Below are positions 17,989 through 26,827 of a DNA stretch of 40,722 bases, in pieces; the first letter of the stretch is position 1; each line of letters opens with the position of its first letter. The notes beneath the pieces were generated by a model. That model searched no databases, was not told where the DNA came from, and saw nothing but the letters and a program-made list of their open reading frames with translations. The translations under genes and the position numbers were made by a program. Origin of the DNA: Thermoguttaceae bacterium (GTDB lineage Bacteria > Planctomycetota > Planctomycetia > Pirellulales > Thermoguttaceae); NCBI GenBank assembly GCA_017937685.1, contig JAGBDD010000246.1:1-40722 (forward strand), given 5' to 3'.

Positions 17989-18484
17989 AACAAGCCTCCT
18001 AAAACGTCGACGGCAAACGGCGGGCGGCAAACGCGGCGTCGCAACCGTCGAACGAGCGCTATAGTAATAAGGACAAAATTCGGGCGAACCGATTTCGCGC
18101 AAACGTCGTTCCGATTTTCCATCCGGTTCCGGATAAGAAGCGTTCGGAGCGCGGGCGAGCGAGCGAAATCGACGCTTTCCCTTAATCATACCGCAACGCC
18201 GCCGCAAAATAAACCGCCAAAACCGTTTTTTTCGCGATTTTTTCCAAATTTTTCGCCGAATCGGGCAAAATTGTCGCTTCGAGCGTCCTGAAACCGGCGC
18301 TTTCGCTTGACGGCGGGCGTTCGCGCTGTTAAAATAGGGGGAAACGCGGAGGAGCGAGCGACGAAAACGCGTAAGGCGGCGAAATTGCGCCGGTTTTAAC
18401 GACTTTGCGTCGCCGACTTCCGCGGAGCCGACTCCGTTCGGAATTTTTAACGAGAATTTAAGTAAGATAGAAAGATTGCGCAAA
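17989..18484. other. Divergent intergenic region between the phosphoesterase and the C69 peptidase
   Basis: Holds the ribosome binding site of the phosphoesterase on the left and one clear promoter for the peptidase on the right. No coding potential with a motif was found despite long open frames, which result from the base composition. Confidence 0.6.
18307..18335 (+). promoter_or_regulatory. Sigma70-type promoter for the C69 peptidase
   Basis: TTGACG (18307-18312) and TAAAAT (18330-18335) are exactly 17 bases apart. The predicted leader to ATG 18485 is about 140 nt. Confidence 0.7.
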
Positions 18485-20146
18485 ATGAAACGGTTCTTTC
18501 TCGGCGGTTTGACGTTCCTGAGCGTCGCGGCGGCGCTGGTTGTCGGCGGCGCGGCGAGCGTCTTCGCTTGCACCAACCTCATCGTTACCAAGGGCGCGTC
18601 GGCGGAAAACGCTTGCGTCGTTACCTACACGGCGGACAGCGCCGGATTCTTCGCGAAACTGGCGATCGTCGAAGCGTCGGACGGCTCGTTCCGACCGGCG
18701 GGCGGCTCCGACGTCTTCCCGGAAGGAACGCCGACTTATCGCGTCTTCGGTTTCTGCGGCGAGACGGTGATCGACGAGTTTCAAGGAATTATGAACGAGA
18801 AACAAGTCGCGATCGCGGAAACGACGTTCGGCGGGTTCGAGGAACTGCAAAACAAGAACGGCGCGAAGTTTATGTATCCGGAACTGATGACCGCGGCGCT
18901 CCAAGGCGCGGCGACCGCCCGCGAAGCCGTCGAGCTGATGGGCCGCCTCGTCGACGAACACGGGTACGCCGACGTCGGCGAATCGATCTCCGTTTGCGAC
19001 AAGAACGAGGCTTGGATTTTCGAAATCAGCGGAACCGGCTCGACCGAAGAGACCGAAAACAAGGGTTGCGTTTGGGTCGCGGTTCGCGTTCCGGACGGCG
19101 AAATCACCGCGCACGCCAATCAAGCTCGCATCGGCGTCTTCCCGAAAAACGACCCGGCGAATTGCATTTACTCGAAAAACGTCGAGTCGTTCGCGATTGA
19201 AAAGGGGCTGTACGACCCGAAATCGGGCAAGCCGTTTTCGTTCTGCGAGGCTTACGGCAACATCGATATTACGAGCCTGCGCGCCTGCGAAAAACGGGTT
19301 TGGAGCATCTTCCGCCGCGCCGCGCCGTCGCTGAATCTGCCGGTCGATTACGCGCAAGGCGTCGAGGGCGCCGCGCCGTATCCTTGGTCGATTAAGCCGG
19401 ACAAAAAGCTGACGACCGCCGACGTCGCCGCTCTGATGCGCGACCATTACGACGGCACCGAGTACGATATGAGCGAAGGAATCGACGGCGGGCAGTTCGG
19501 GATTCCGATGCGCTGCCGCCCGCTTTACTGGGAAGTCGACGGCAAAAAGTATATGTGGGAACGCCCGATTTCGACGCAACAAACTTGCTTCTCGACGATT
19601 ACGCGCTCGACCGCCGACCTCCCGGACGCCGTCGGCGGGCTCGTTTGGTTCGGTTGGGACGACACGTACACGACCTGTTATTCGCCGATTTACGCCGCGA
19701 CGACGCGGATTCCGGCGTCCTGCGATTGCGGCTCGATCAAGCGTTTCGAGATGAAGTCCGGCTGGTGGACGTTCAACTTCGTCGCCAACTACGCTTACCC
19801 GCGTTACAAGGAAATGATTCCGGAAATTAAGACGGTTCAAGAAGAGCTGGAAACGTATTTTTACCGCGCTCAACCGGCGGTCGAACGCGTCGCGGCGGAA
19901 CTTGCGAAGACCGACGAGAAGGCCGCCGTCGAATTTTTGACCGATTATTCGGTTATGCAAACGGAAAAGGCCCGCGACCGTTGGGAAACGCTCGCGAACG
20001 ACCTCCTCGTTAAGTTCAACGACGGTTACACGCGAACCGACGACGGCAAATACCCGAACGTCGGCTATCCGGAATCTTGGTTGCGTCGCGTCGTCGAAGA
20101 GCGCGGCGAAAATTACCGCCTCCCGGACGAGAAAAAAGCGGAGTAG
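18485..20146 (+). CDS. Secreted C69 family dipeptidase (Ntn hydrolase)
   Basis: A 553-residue peptidase. The first 28 residues form a signal peptide (MKRFFLGGLTFLSV through ASVFA) and the next residues are C-T-N-L-I-V. In C69 enzymes the N-terminal Cys of the mature chain is the nucleophile, so signal-peptidase cleavage before Cys29 would also expose the active site. The remaining family features follow: CVVTYTADS, FGFCGETVIDE, GIMNEKQVAIAETTFGG, EAWIFEISGTG, WVAVRVPDGEITAHANQARIG, and a C-terminal segment DLPDAVGGLVWFGWDDTYTTCYSPIY. The family cleaves dipeptides. The frame extends three codons upstream to a TTG, but ATG 18485 is preferred; neither has a strong Shine-Dalgarno. Dipeptide use outside the cytoplasm is inferred. 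Confidence 0.93.
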   Translation: MKRFFLGGLTFLSVAAALVVGGAASVFACTNLIVTKGASAENACVVTYTADSAGFFAKLAIVEASDGSFRPAGGSDVFPEGTPTYRVFGFCGETVIDEFQGIMNEKQVAIAETTFGGFEELQNKNGAKFMYPELMTAALQGAATAREAVELMGRLVDEHGYADVGESISVCDKNEAWIFEISGTGSTEETENKGCVWVAVRVPDGEITAHANQARIGVFPKNDPANCIYSKNVESFAIEKGLYDPKSGKPFSFCEAYGNIDITSLRACEKRVWSIFRRAAPSLNLPVDYAQGVEGAAPYPWSIKPDKKLTTADVAALMRDHYDGTEYDMSEGIDGGQFGIPMRCRPLYWEVDGKKYMWERPISTQQTCFSTITRSTADLPDAVGGLVWFGWDDTYTTCYSPIYAATTRIPASCDCGSIKRFEMKSGWWTFNFVANYAYPRYKEMIPEIKTVQEELETYFYRAQPAVERVAAELAKTDEKAAVEFLTDYSVMQTEKARDRWETLANDLLVKFNDGYTRTDDGKYPNVGYPESWLRRVVEERGENYRLPDEKKAE

Positions 20147-20411
20147 TCGAAGCGGCGGCTTTTGTCGATTTTGACGTTTGAAACGCTTGGAACGATTGAA
20201 AGAGCGTTTTCGCGTCGGTTTTCGCGATTTTGCGGGAACCGACGCGGCGCTTTTGCGTCAATATATTAATAAGGGCGTCGCGAGGGTTTGCGTTTTGCGC
20301 GGGGAAGCGGCGTCCGAAACGAACCGAGTCGAGCGTCCGGGGCAAGGGGCGGTTTTTCGCCGTCGACGTTCGAATGAAAAATGAACTGAAAATGCCGAAA
20401 GGGAAAAAACG

Positions 20412-23400
20412 ATGAAATCGCGAGCGAAAAATAGACGAAACGCCGACGCGCGCCGCCTCCGCTTCGAAACGTTGGAAACGCGTCGCCTTTTGGCGGTCGA
20501 CTTGGCGCCGATCAACCCGGAGTTCGCGGACGTCGCGAGCGCCGTTGAAATCACTAAAATCGGTTCGAGCGATTCGACCGGCGAAGTCGTCGCGGTCGAC
20601 GCGGCGGCGGTCGCGGCTTCGAACGCCGAAACGAGCCCTTCGACGCCCGATTGGTTCGTCTCGGAAACGACGCTCGACGCGACGGCGGAAGAACAAGAGT
20701 TGCTCGAACGAATCAATCGCTTCCGCGCCGACCCGGCGGGCGAACTCGACCGGATTTTCAGCTCGATTACCGAAACGAAATTGACGGCGCGCAACTCGCT
20801 CGTTAACGACGCGCTGTCGCTTTACCAATACCCGCGCAACTCGGTCGAGACGTTTTTGAAGGAGTGGAGGGCGCTCGAATCCGCGCCGCCGTTGGCGGTG
20901 AACGCCGCGCTAGACGCCGCCGCCGCGACGCATAACCGGACGATGATTTCGCGCAACGACGTGTCGCATCAAACGAACGGCGAAAAGGCCTTGCCCGACC
21001 GCGTCGTCTCCGCCGGATTCGAAAACGGACTGACGAACGAAGACGGCTCGGCCGCGCTCGGGGAAAACGTCGGCGGTTCGTTCGCGGCGAACGGAAGTTT
21101 TTCGGTCGCTTCCTTTATCTTCGAAGCGTTCTCGGTCGACTGGGGCGTCCCGACGCACTCGCACCGCGACGCGCTGATCGATTCGGCGTTTACGGAGATC
21201 GGGCTTTCGATTTCGTCGACGTCGAAAGCGGTCGGGCCTTACGTCGCGACGACCGATTTCGGAACGAGCGTTCTCGGCGCGCGGACGGACGGGGCGTATT
21301 TGCTCGGCGTCGTGTTCGACGACTCCGACCGCGACCTTTTTTACGACGCCGGAGAAGGCGTCCGCGGCGCGACGCTGACGATCGAGCGGCTCGACGACTC
21401 CGAAACGCCGCAAAAAGTCGAGATAACGTCGTCGAACGCGGGCGGTTATCAGCTCTTTTTGCTCAACGGAACGTACCGCGTAACGGTTGCGGGGGAAGGG
21501 TTTGCGTCGCCTGTAACGAAAACCGTTTCGATTAACGACGGCGTCAACGCGAAACTCGATTTCCGAACCGCCGACGCGGGCGCCGCGCCGCCGGTCGTCG
21601 ACCTGAACGGGGAAGAAGCGGACGGAACCGGATTCGACGCCGTTTTTGTCGAGGGCGCCGTCGACTCGGCGGAAGTTTTGGCGACGTCGAAACTAACGAT
21701 TACCGACGCGGATTCGGCGTTTTTGTACGGCGCGTCGATTCAATTCGCGAACCGTCCGGACGCGGTCGACGAAACGCTCGACGTTTCGGTCGCCGGGACG
21801 AATTTGCGGGCGACTTTCGACGAACAAGGAGGCGTCGTAACGCTCTCCGGCGTCGGAACGCTCGAAGAGTACGAGGACGCGATCGCGTCGCTGACGTACT
21901 TCAACGCGAAGGAACTTTGCGATTTAACCGACCGCGTCGTAACGATTTCCGTTTTCGACGGCGTTTACTGGAGCGAAGCGGCGGAACTGACCCTTGCGAT
22001 TAAGCCGACGAATCTGCCGAATATGACCGTTCAAGAGGCGTTCGTTTACGAAGGCGACGAAGGTTCGACCCTAGCGACGTTCGTCGTCGAGTTGGACGCT
22101 CCGGCTCGACTTGACGTCGCGTTCAATTACCGCGTCGCGCTCGGCGGAACGGCGGTCGAGAGCGAGGCGTTCGTCGTTCCGGTCGGCGATCCGAAAATTA
22201 TCGCGCAAGGCGAGACGACGGCGACGATCGAGTTTTACGTTCTCGGCAATTACGACGCGTTGAAACCGGAAGGGCTCGCCGCGGTCGAAGGCGGGTACGA
22301 GAATCCGGCGACCGACTTTTTCTTGGAGATCGTCGACTTGGAAAACGCCTACCTGACGAACGAAGACGCGCTCGTCAAGGGGACGATTTACGACGACGAC
22401 TCGCCGATTATTTTGGGAACGGTCGACGAATACGAGTTTGCCGGAACGCTTGATTCCGACGGCGGGAAGCGGCGTTACGTCTTTACGCTGACGCCCGAAA
22501 CGAGCGGATATTTCGCTTGGAAAGCCGATTTGGCCGACTTGCCGAACGGATTGACGCTAACCGTTCGTTCCGGTTCGTTGGAAGCGGAGCCGCTCGCGCT
22601 TTCCGAGTCGACCGAGACCGGGCGTCGCGTTCAATGGTTCGCGGATCCGTCGGTCGAATATTGGGTCGTCGTCGAGTCGGCGGCGGATTTTAACGCCGTC
22701 GCCGCAAAGTTGCTGCCGATCGACGAGAACAACGTCGTTCGGCTCGACCCGATTTTCGACGCCGCGACGGAGGAATTGCTCGAAGTTTTTTGGGACGACG
22801 CGGGAATGGAGGTCGCCGTCGACGATTTCGCTTGGGAGTTTGCGCCCGATTCGACGCCGTTCGGAACGTATCCGACGTTCCAAACGGAAGGGCGTCCGAA
22901 CGCGGCGCTCGATTTTTGGCTCGCGCCGGAGATGTCCGGAAGCGTCGCAAGTTCCGATTGGGGAACGACTTGGACGAGCGATTCCGGCGACTCGACCTCG
23001 GCGAGCGGTTTCGGAAAGATAACGTACTTGGGCGGCGGCTCTCGGGAAAACGTTCGGTTTGTTGGAACCGAAGGGGACGACTCGCTTTATTATTCGAACG
23101 GTTCCGGGTATTTTGAAACGTCGTCCGGAAAAACGTACCGCTTTGAAAACGTTAACTCGGTCGTCGTCGACGGCGGAACCGCCGGGAACGACGTCGCGGT
23201 GATCGAGGACGCCGCTTTTAACGACTCCTTAAAAACGACGAACGCCGATTTGATTCTTTCGGGCGGCGGCTTTTCGTTGGTCGCGAAGAATTTTACCGAC
23301 GCGCGGATTGCTTTTGTAAACGGCGGTGAAGACTCGTTTTACGCGACCGATTCCGGCGACGACGTCGAGGCGGTGGTCGCGAAAAAAACGGCGATTTTGC

Positions 23401-23999
23401 GCGGAACGTTCGGCGGCGACGAGACGACGACGGGGCGCGAATACGTTCGCGTTATAACGAACGTTGCGGAAACGACGTTCGCTCCGGAAACGACGCTCGC
23501 CGCGTTGTCGCTGATCGGCGACGATTCGACCGGGGCGCATTACGTCGCGGAAATCGGCGCGCTGACCTATTTCGACTTGGAGACGAACGCGACGACGACG
23601 GCGCGCAACGTCAAATCGCTGAAAATTACCGGGGTCGCGGAGAGCGCCGACGAGCGTTTCGAAGTCGTTTTGCCGGAAGACCTTGCGGAAACGAGCGAAG
23701 ACGAGGAACACGTTTCTTACGTCGACTCGAAAGGCTGGAAGTTGTCGACGCCCCTTTGGAAAAAAGCGACCGTCGCAAGCGTTTCGGCGGCGATTTTGGA
23801 CGACGAGCCGACGGCGGCGGGGCTGAACGACGCGCTTTTTGCGGACGATTTTACTGATTGGAGCGAATTTAATGACGACGCGGCGCGACTCGGCGCGTTC
23901 GTCGACGCGGCGCCGTTCGAACCGGCGAGCGTTTTCGAGACGTTGAACTCGCTTGACGGCGAGAGCGACGAACGCCGCAAACGTATGCGATTTCGTTAA
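20412..23999 (+). CDS. Large planctomycete surface protein with CAP domain and Calx-beta-like repeats
   Basis: A 1195-residue protein. Residues 17-28 read RFETLETRRLLA, the planctomycete N-terminal surface-protein motif, taking the place of a classical signal peptide. A CAP/SCP domain spans about 97-265 (LLERINRFRADPAG, LAVNAALDAAAATHN, DVSHQT, ENVGG, DWGVPTHSHRDALID). Next comes an SdrD-B/Cna-B-like domain at about 295-395 (GVVFDDSDRDLFYDAGEGV, GGYQLFLLNGTYRVTV), a cadherin-like region, and a Calx-beta-type domain from about 540 (VYEGDEGSTLATFVVEL). The C-terminal part is beta-rich with GTEGDDSLYY and VVDGGTAGND. There is no LPxTG or C-terminal helix, so the attachment is unknown. CAP domains are often linked to peptidoglycan or lipid binding; function here is inferred. 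ATG 20412 has only a weak AAAGGGA. Confidence 0.88.
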   Translation: MKSRAKNRRNADARRLRFETLETRRLLAVDLAPINPEFADVASAVEITKIGSSDSTGEVVAVDAAAVAASNAETSPSTPDWFVSETTLDATAEEQELLERINRFRADPAGELDRIFSSITETKLTARNSLVNDALSLYQYPRNSVETFLKEWRALESAPPLAVNAALDAAAATHNRTMISRNDVSHQTNGEKALPDRVVSAGFENGLTNEDGSAALGENVGGSFAANGSFSVASFIFEAFSVDWGVPTHSHRDALIDSAFTEIGLSISSTSKAVGPYVATTDFGTSVLGARTDGAYLLGVVFDDSDRDLFYDAGEGVRGATLTIERLDDSETPQKVEITSSNAGGYQLFLLNGTYRVTVAGEGFASPVTKTVSINDGVNAKLDFRTADAGAAPPVVDLNGEEADGTGFDAVFVEGAVDSAEVLATSKLTITDADSAFLYGASIQFANRPDAVDETLDVSVAGTNLRATFDEQGGVVTLSGVGTLEEYEDAIASLTYFNAKELCDLTDRVVTISVFDGVYWSEAAELTLAIKPTNLPNMTVQEAFVYEGDEGSTLATFVVELDAPARLDVAFNYRVALGGTAVESEAFVVPVGDPKIIAQGETTATIEFYVLGNYDALKPEGLAAVEGGYENPATDFFLEIVDLENAYLTNEDALVKGTIYDDDSPIILGTVDEYEFAGTLDSDGGKRRYVFTLTPETSGYFAWKADLADLPNGLTLTVRSGSLEAEPLALSESTETGRRVQWFADPSVEYWVVVESAADFNAVAAKLLPIDENNVVRLDPIFDAATEELLEVFWDDAGMEVAVDDFAWEFAPDSTPFGTYPTFQTEGRPNAALDFWLAPEMSGSVASSDWGTTWTSDSGDSTSASGFGKITYLGGGSRENVRFVGTEGDDSLYYSNGSGYFETSSGKTYRFENVNSVVVDGGTAGNDVAVIEDAAFNDSLKTTNADLILSGGGFSLVAKNFTDARIAFVNGGEDSFYATDSGDDVEAVVAKKTAILRGTFGGDETTTGREYVRVITNVAETTFAPETTLAALSLIGDDSTGAHYVAEIGALTYFDLETNATTTARNVKSLKITGVAESADERFEVVLPEDLAETSEDEEHVSYVDSKGWKLSTPLWKKATVASVSAAILDDEPTAAGLNDALFADDFTDWSEFNDDAARLGAFVDAAPFEPASVFETLNSLDGESDERRKRMRFR

Positions 24000-24171
24000 T
24001 TAACGCGGCGGACGTCGAGCGTTTGAACGCGTCGACGCCTTTTAAAAGCGGCGGCGGTTTTCGCCGTCGTTTTGGGGCGTCCTTGCGAGACCGGCGTTTC
24101 GAGAGGACGCGTCGCCGTCGGACGGGGAAGTTATTGAAAAATAAAGGGTTGTAAAGAGCGCGGAGGCGGGA

Positions 24172-24987
24172 ATGAGCGACGGCGCGAACGGACGGACGCC
24201 CGAACGTTGGGCGAACTCGTTGGGGATGCAATTTTTAGCGGTTCGGCCCGGAACGTTCGAGATGGGGAGTCCGCGAACCGAGCCGCGTCGCTTCGCCGAC
24301 GAGACGCCGCGCCGAACGACGCTGACGCAACTCTTTTATTTAAGCGTTTTTCCGACGACGCAGGCGGAGTGGCGCGCCGTCGTCGGTTCGAATCCGAGCA
24401 AGAATCGCGGCGTCAAGCGGGCGCCGGTCGAGCGCGTCAGTTGGATCGATTGCGTCGATTTTATCGAAAAACTCAATTCCGACGAATACTTGCTCGAACT
24501 GACGACCTTTCTCGGGCCTGAGTGGCGGTACGGGCTCCCGACCGAAGCGCAGTGGGAGTTCGCCTGCCGCGCCGGGACGACGACGGCGTATTCGTTCGGC
24601 GCTTGCGCGACCGGTTCCGAAGGTGCGTTCGGGCGGTTAAGCGGCGGTTCGAACGACGGGAACGAGGAGGAAAGCGGCGGTCGGAGGCGCGTCGCAAACG
24701 TTGTCGCCGAAACGACTTGCGAAGTTGGGCTTTTCGCGCCGAATCCCTGGGGCTTTTGCGATATGCACGGGAACGTTTGCGAGTGGACGGCCGACCGATA
24801 CGGCGAGTACGACCCGACGCGAAACGTCGATCCAACCGGCCCGGCGAGCGGCGCGGAGCGGGTCGCGAAGGGCGGAAGCTGGCGCAGTCCGGCGGAAAAC
24901 TGTCGCAGCGCGTCGCGTTTCAACTTTTTAGCGACGTATCGCGGCGATAATTGCGGGCTCCGCGTCGGTATTTTTCGACAAGTTTGA
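24172..24987 (+). CDS. SUMF1/formylglycine-generating-enzyme-fold protein
   Basis: A 271-residue protein of the C-type-lectin-like SUMF1 fold. Signature segments run in order: NSLGMQFLAVRPGTFEMGSP, QAEWRAVVGSNPS, PVERVSWIDCVDF, RYGLPTEAQWEFACRAGT, NPWGFCDMHGNVCEWTAD, and GGSWRSPAENCRSASRF. True formylglycine-generating enzymes use two C-terminal cysteines for copper binding and sulfatase activation; here the region shows only one Cys in ENCRSASR, so sulfatase activation is doubtful. Planctomycetes have many such proteins of other or unknown role. There is no signal peptide. ATG 24172 follows GGAGG. It follows the CAP protein by 170 bp on the same strand; no functional link is evident. Confidence 0.85.
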   Translation: MSDGANGRTPERWANSLGMQFLAVRPGTFEMGSPRTEPRRFADETPRRTTLTQLFYLSVFPTTQAEWRAVVGSNPSKNRGVKRAPVERVSWIDCVDFIEKLNSDEYLLELTTFLGPEWRYGLPTEAQWEFACRAGTTTAYSFGACATGSEGAFGRLSGGSNDGNEEESGGRRRVANVVAETTCEVGLFAPNPWGFCDMHGNVCEWTADRYGEYDPTRNVDPTGPASGAERVAKGGSWRSPAENCRSASRFNFLATYRGDNCGLRVGIFRQV

Positions 24988-25401
24988 CGCTTTTCTCTTA
25001 GATTCGCGCCGAACGTTCGTTCGGCGGGACGGAGGCGGTCGCGCCGTTTCGAACTTAATTTTTTATCTTGGGGACTTACGACGCGCCATAGGCGACGCAA
25101 TTTTTTCGATTGTTACATCATAAAATCGGTCGCGTTGGGCGCCGGTTTGCCTAATCTCGGCGACGAAAACGCGCTAAAGCGGAGTAATTGACGAGCTAAC
25201 GCGTTGAAAGTGCGCGGGGGAAAAAGACGTAAGAAAGAGAAGGAAACGGCGTCCCGAAAAAATCGAGCGATAAAAAAAGCCGCGCCGTCGCGTTCGCGTT
25301 AAGCGGAACGGACGGCGCGGCGGTTTTGGCGTTTGAATTTAACGGCGCCGCGACGCGTTAAGACGTAAAAACGACGCCGTTAAGTTAAGGAATCGCAACG
25401 A
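24988..25401. other. Intergenic region between SUMF1-like gene and malic enzyme
   Basis: A gene-free stretch of about 410 bp between convergent genes. It has a perfect 8-bp stem hairpin at 25007-25026 (CGCCGAAC/GTTCGGCG, loop GTTC) right after the SUMF1-like gene, without a T tract, and the malic enzyme terminator at 25279-25321. Nothing else recognisable. Confidence 0.6.
25272..25321 (-). terminator. Rho-independent terminator of the malic enzyme gene
   Basis: A perfect 11-bp stem (GCCGCGCCGTC, 25279-25289, with 25311-25321) plus an inner CGTTC/GAACG helix. On the minus strand it is followed by TTTTTTTA. Confidence 0.88.
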
Positions 25402-26580
25402 TTAAAGTTTCGCGAGGCCTTCTTTGCGCGCTTCTTCGGCGACCGCCTTCGCGACGGCGTCGTGAGCGCGTTTGTCCCAAGCGTAGGGAAGGATGTAGTC
25501 CTTCGAAAGCTCTTCGTCCGAAACGACGCTAGCGATAGCGCGAGAAGCCGCCATCATCATTCCCATCGAAATGTCGCTCGCGCGGACGTCCAACGCGCCG
25601 CGGAAGAGACCCGGGAAGACGAGAACGTTGTTGATTTGGTTGTTGTATTGCGACGAACCGGTGCCGACGACGGCGGCGCCCGCGGCTTTCGCGTCGTCCG
25701 GGTGAATTTCCGGAATCGGGTTCGCGCAAGTGAAGACGATCGGGTCGGCGTTCATCGACTTGACCATCTCTTGGGTAACGCAGTTCGGCACCGAAACGCC
25801 GACGAAAACGTCCGCGCCCTTCATCGCTTCGACGAGACCGCCGGTAACGCGATCTTTGTTCGTCAAATCCGCGATTTCTTGCTTCGAAGCGTTCAAACGC
25901 GGGTCGCCCTTGCAGATAATCCCCTTCGAGTCGCAGATGATCACGTCTTTGACGCCAAACGCGACGAGGAATTTCGCGATCGCGATACCCGCGGCTCCGG
26001 CGCCGTTCATCGCGACTTTAACGTCTTCCATTTTCTTGCCGGTAACGCGGAGAGCGTTCAAAAGCGCGGCGGCGGAAACGATAGCCGTGCCGTGTTGGTC
26101 GTCGTGGAAGACCGGAATGTCGAGTTCTTTCTTCAGGCGTTGTTCGATTTCGAAGCAGCGCGGCGCGGAAATGTCTTCGAGGTTGACGCCGCCGAAGCTG
26201 CCGGCCAAGAGTTTGATCGTCTTGATGATATCTTCAGTATCTTTCGAACGAATACAGAGCGGGAACGCGTCGACGTCGGCGAACGCCTTGAAGAGCGCGC
26301 ATTTGCCTTCCATCACCGGCATCCCGGCTTCCGGGCCGATGTCGCCGAGGCCCAAAACGGCGGTGCCGTCGGTGATGACCGGAACGGTGTTCCAGCGGCG
26401 GGTCAATTCGAAGGAAAGATCGACGTTTTCGCTAATTTTGCGGCACGGCTCGGCGACGCCCGGCGTGTAGGCGAGCGAAAGTTCTTCGCGACTACCGACC
26501 GGAACGCGCGAAACCATTTCGATTTTACCGCGCCATTCGGCGTGTTTTTTCAGCGATTCTTCGTTATAATTGACGGCCAT
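25402..26580 (-). CDS. Malic enzyme (oxaloacetate-decarboxylating malate dehydrogenase)
   Basis: A 392-residue soluble enzyme converting malate to pyruvate and CO2 with NAD(P)H; it has the single-domain form without the phosphotransacetylase-like tail of MaeB. Key segments: AYTPGVAEPC (active-site Tyr), TDGTAVLGLGDIGPEAGMPVMEGK (catalytic Lys), NLEDI and HDDQHGTAIV (metal-binding acidic residues), GAGAAGIAIAK (dinucleotide-binding loop), ICDSKG after the second strand, and CANPIPEI. The Ser after Asp is seen in NAD and NADP types alike, so coenzyme is not assigned. The frame extends upstream, but ATG 26580 has AAGGA nine bases before it and begins the conserved sequence. With PEP carboxykinase in the same window it points to C4/C3 interconversion. 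Confidence 0.95.
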   Translation of the reverse strand: MAVNYNEESLKKHAEWRGKIEMVSRVPVGSREELSLAYTPGVAEPCRKISENVDLSFELTRRWNTVPVITDGTAVLGLGDIGPEAGMPVMEGKCALFKAFADVDAFPLCIRSKDTEDIIKTIKLLAGSFGGVNLEDISAPRCFEIEQRLKKELDIPVFHDDQHGTAIVSAAALLNALRVTGKKMEDVKVAMNGAGAAGIAIAKFLVAFGVKDVIICDSKGIICKGDPRLNASKQEIADLTNKDRVTGGLVEAMKGADVFVGVSVPNCVTQEMVKSMNADPIVFTCANPIPEIHPDDAKAAGAAVVGTGSSQYNNQINNVLVFPGLFRGALDVRASDISMGMMMAASRAIASVVSDEELSKDYILPYAWDKRAHDAVAKAVAEEARKEGLAKL

Positions 26581-26685
26581 TGGAGCAATCCTTCCATATT
26601 GAACGTGGAACGCGTCTAATCCGCCTCGGCGCGTTGCGGACAAGCGCGGAAGCGGCTCTTTTTTCACTAAATTTTATTGCCTTTT

Positions 26686-26713
26686 ATTATGCTCCGAATT
26701 TTATTTTTTACAA
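26686..26713 (-). promoter_or_regulatory. Probable promoter of the malic enzyme gene
   Basis: On the minus strand TTGTAA (26708-26713) and CATAAT (26686-26691) are 16 bases apart within an AT-rich leader of the gene at 26580. Confidence 0.5.
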
Positions 26714-26827
26714 GGGGGGAGCGGCGAAATTTTTTTCGGCTTCAATCGCTAAAACTTTATCGCTACTTATTTAGCGATTAACGGGAAAAAGCCGCCGTCT
26801 TGGCGCGGACGGCGGCAAAACGGCGAA

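Noticed and set aside
18458..19960. 500-codon open frame on the minus strand opposite the C69 peptidase
   Set aside because: Shadow frame; the plus strand carries a full family match with a signal peptide and promoter.
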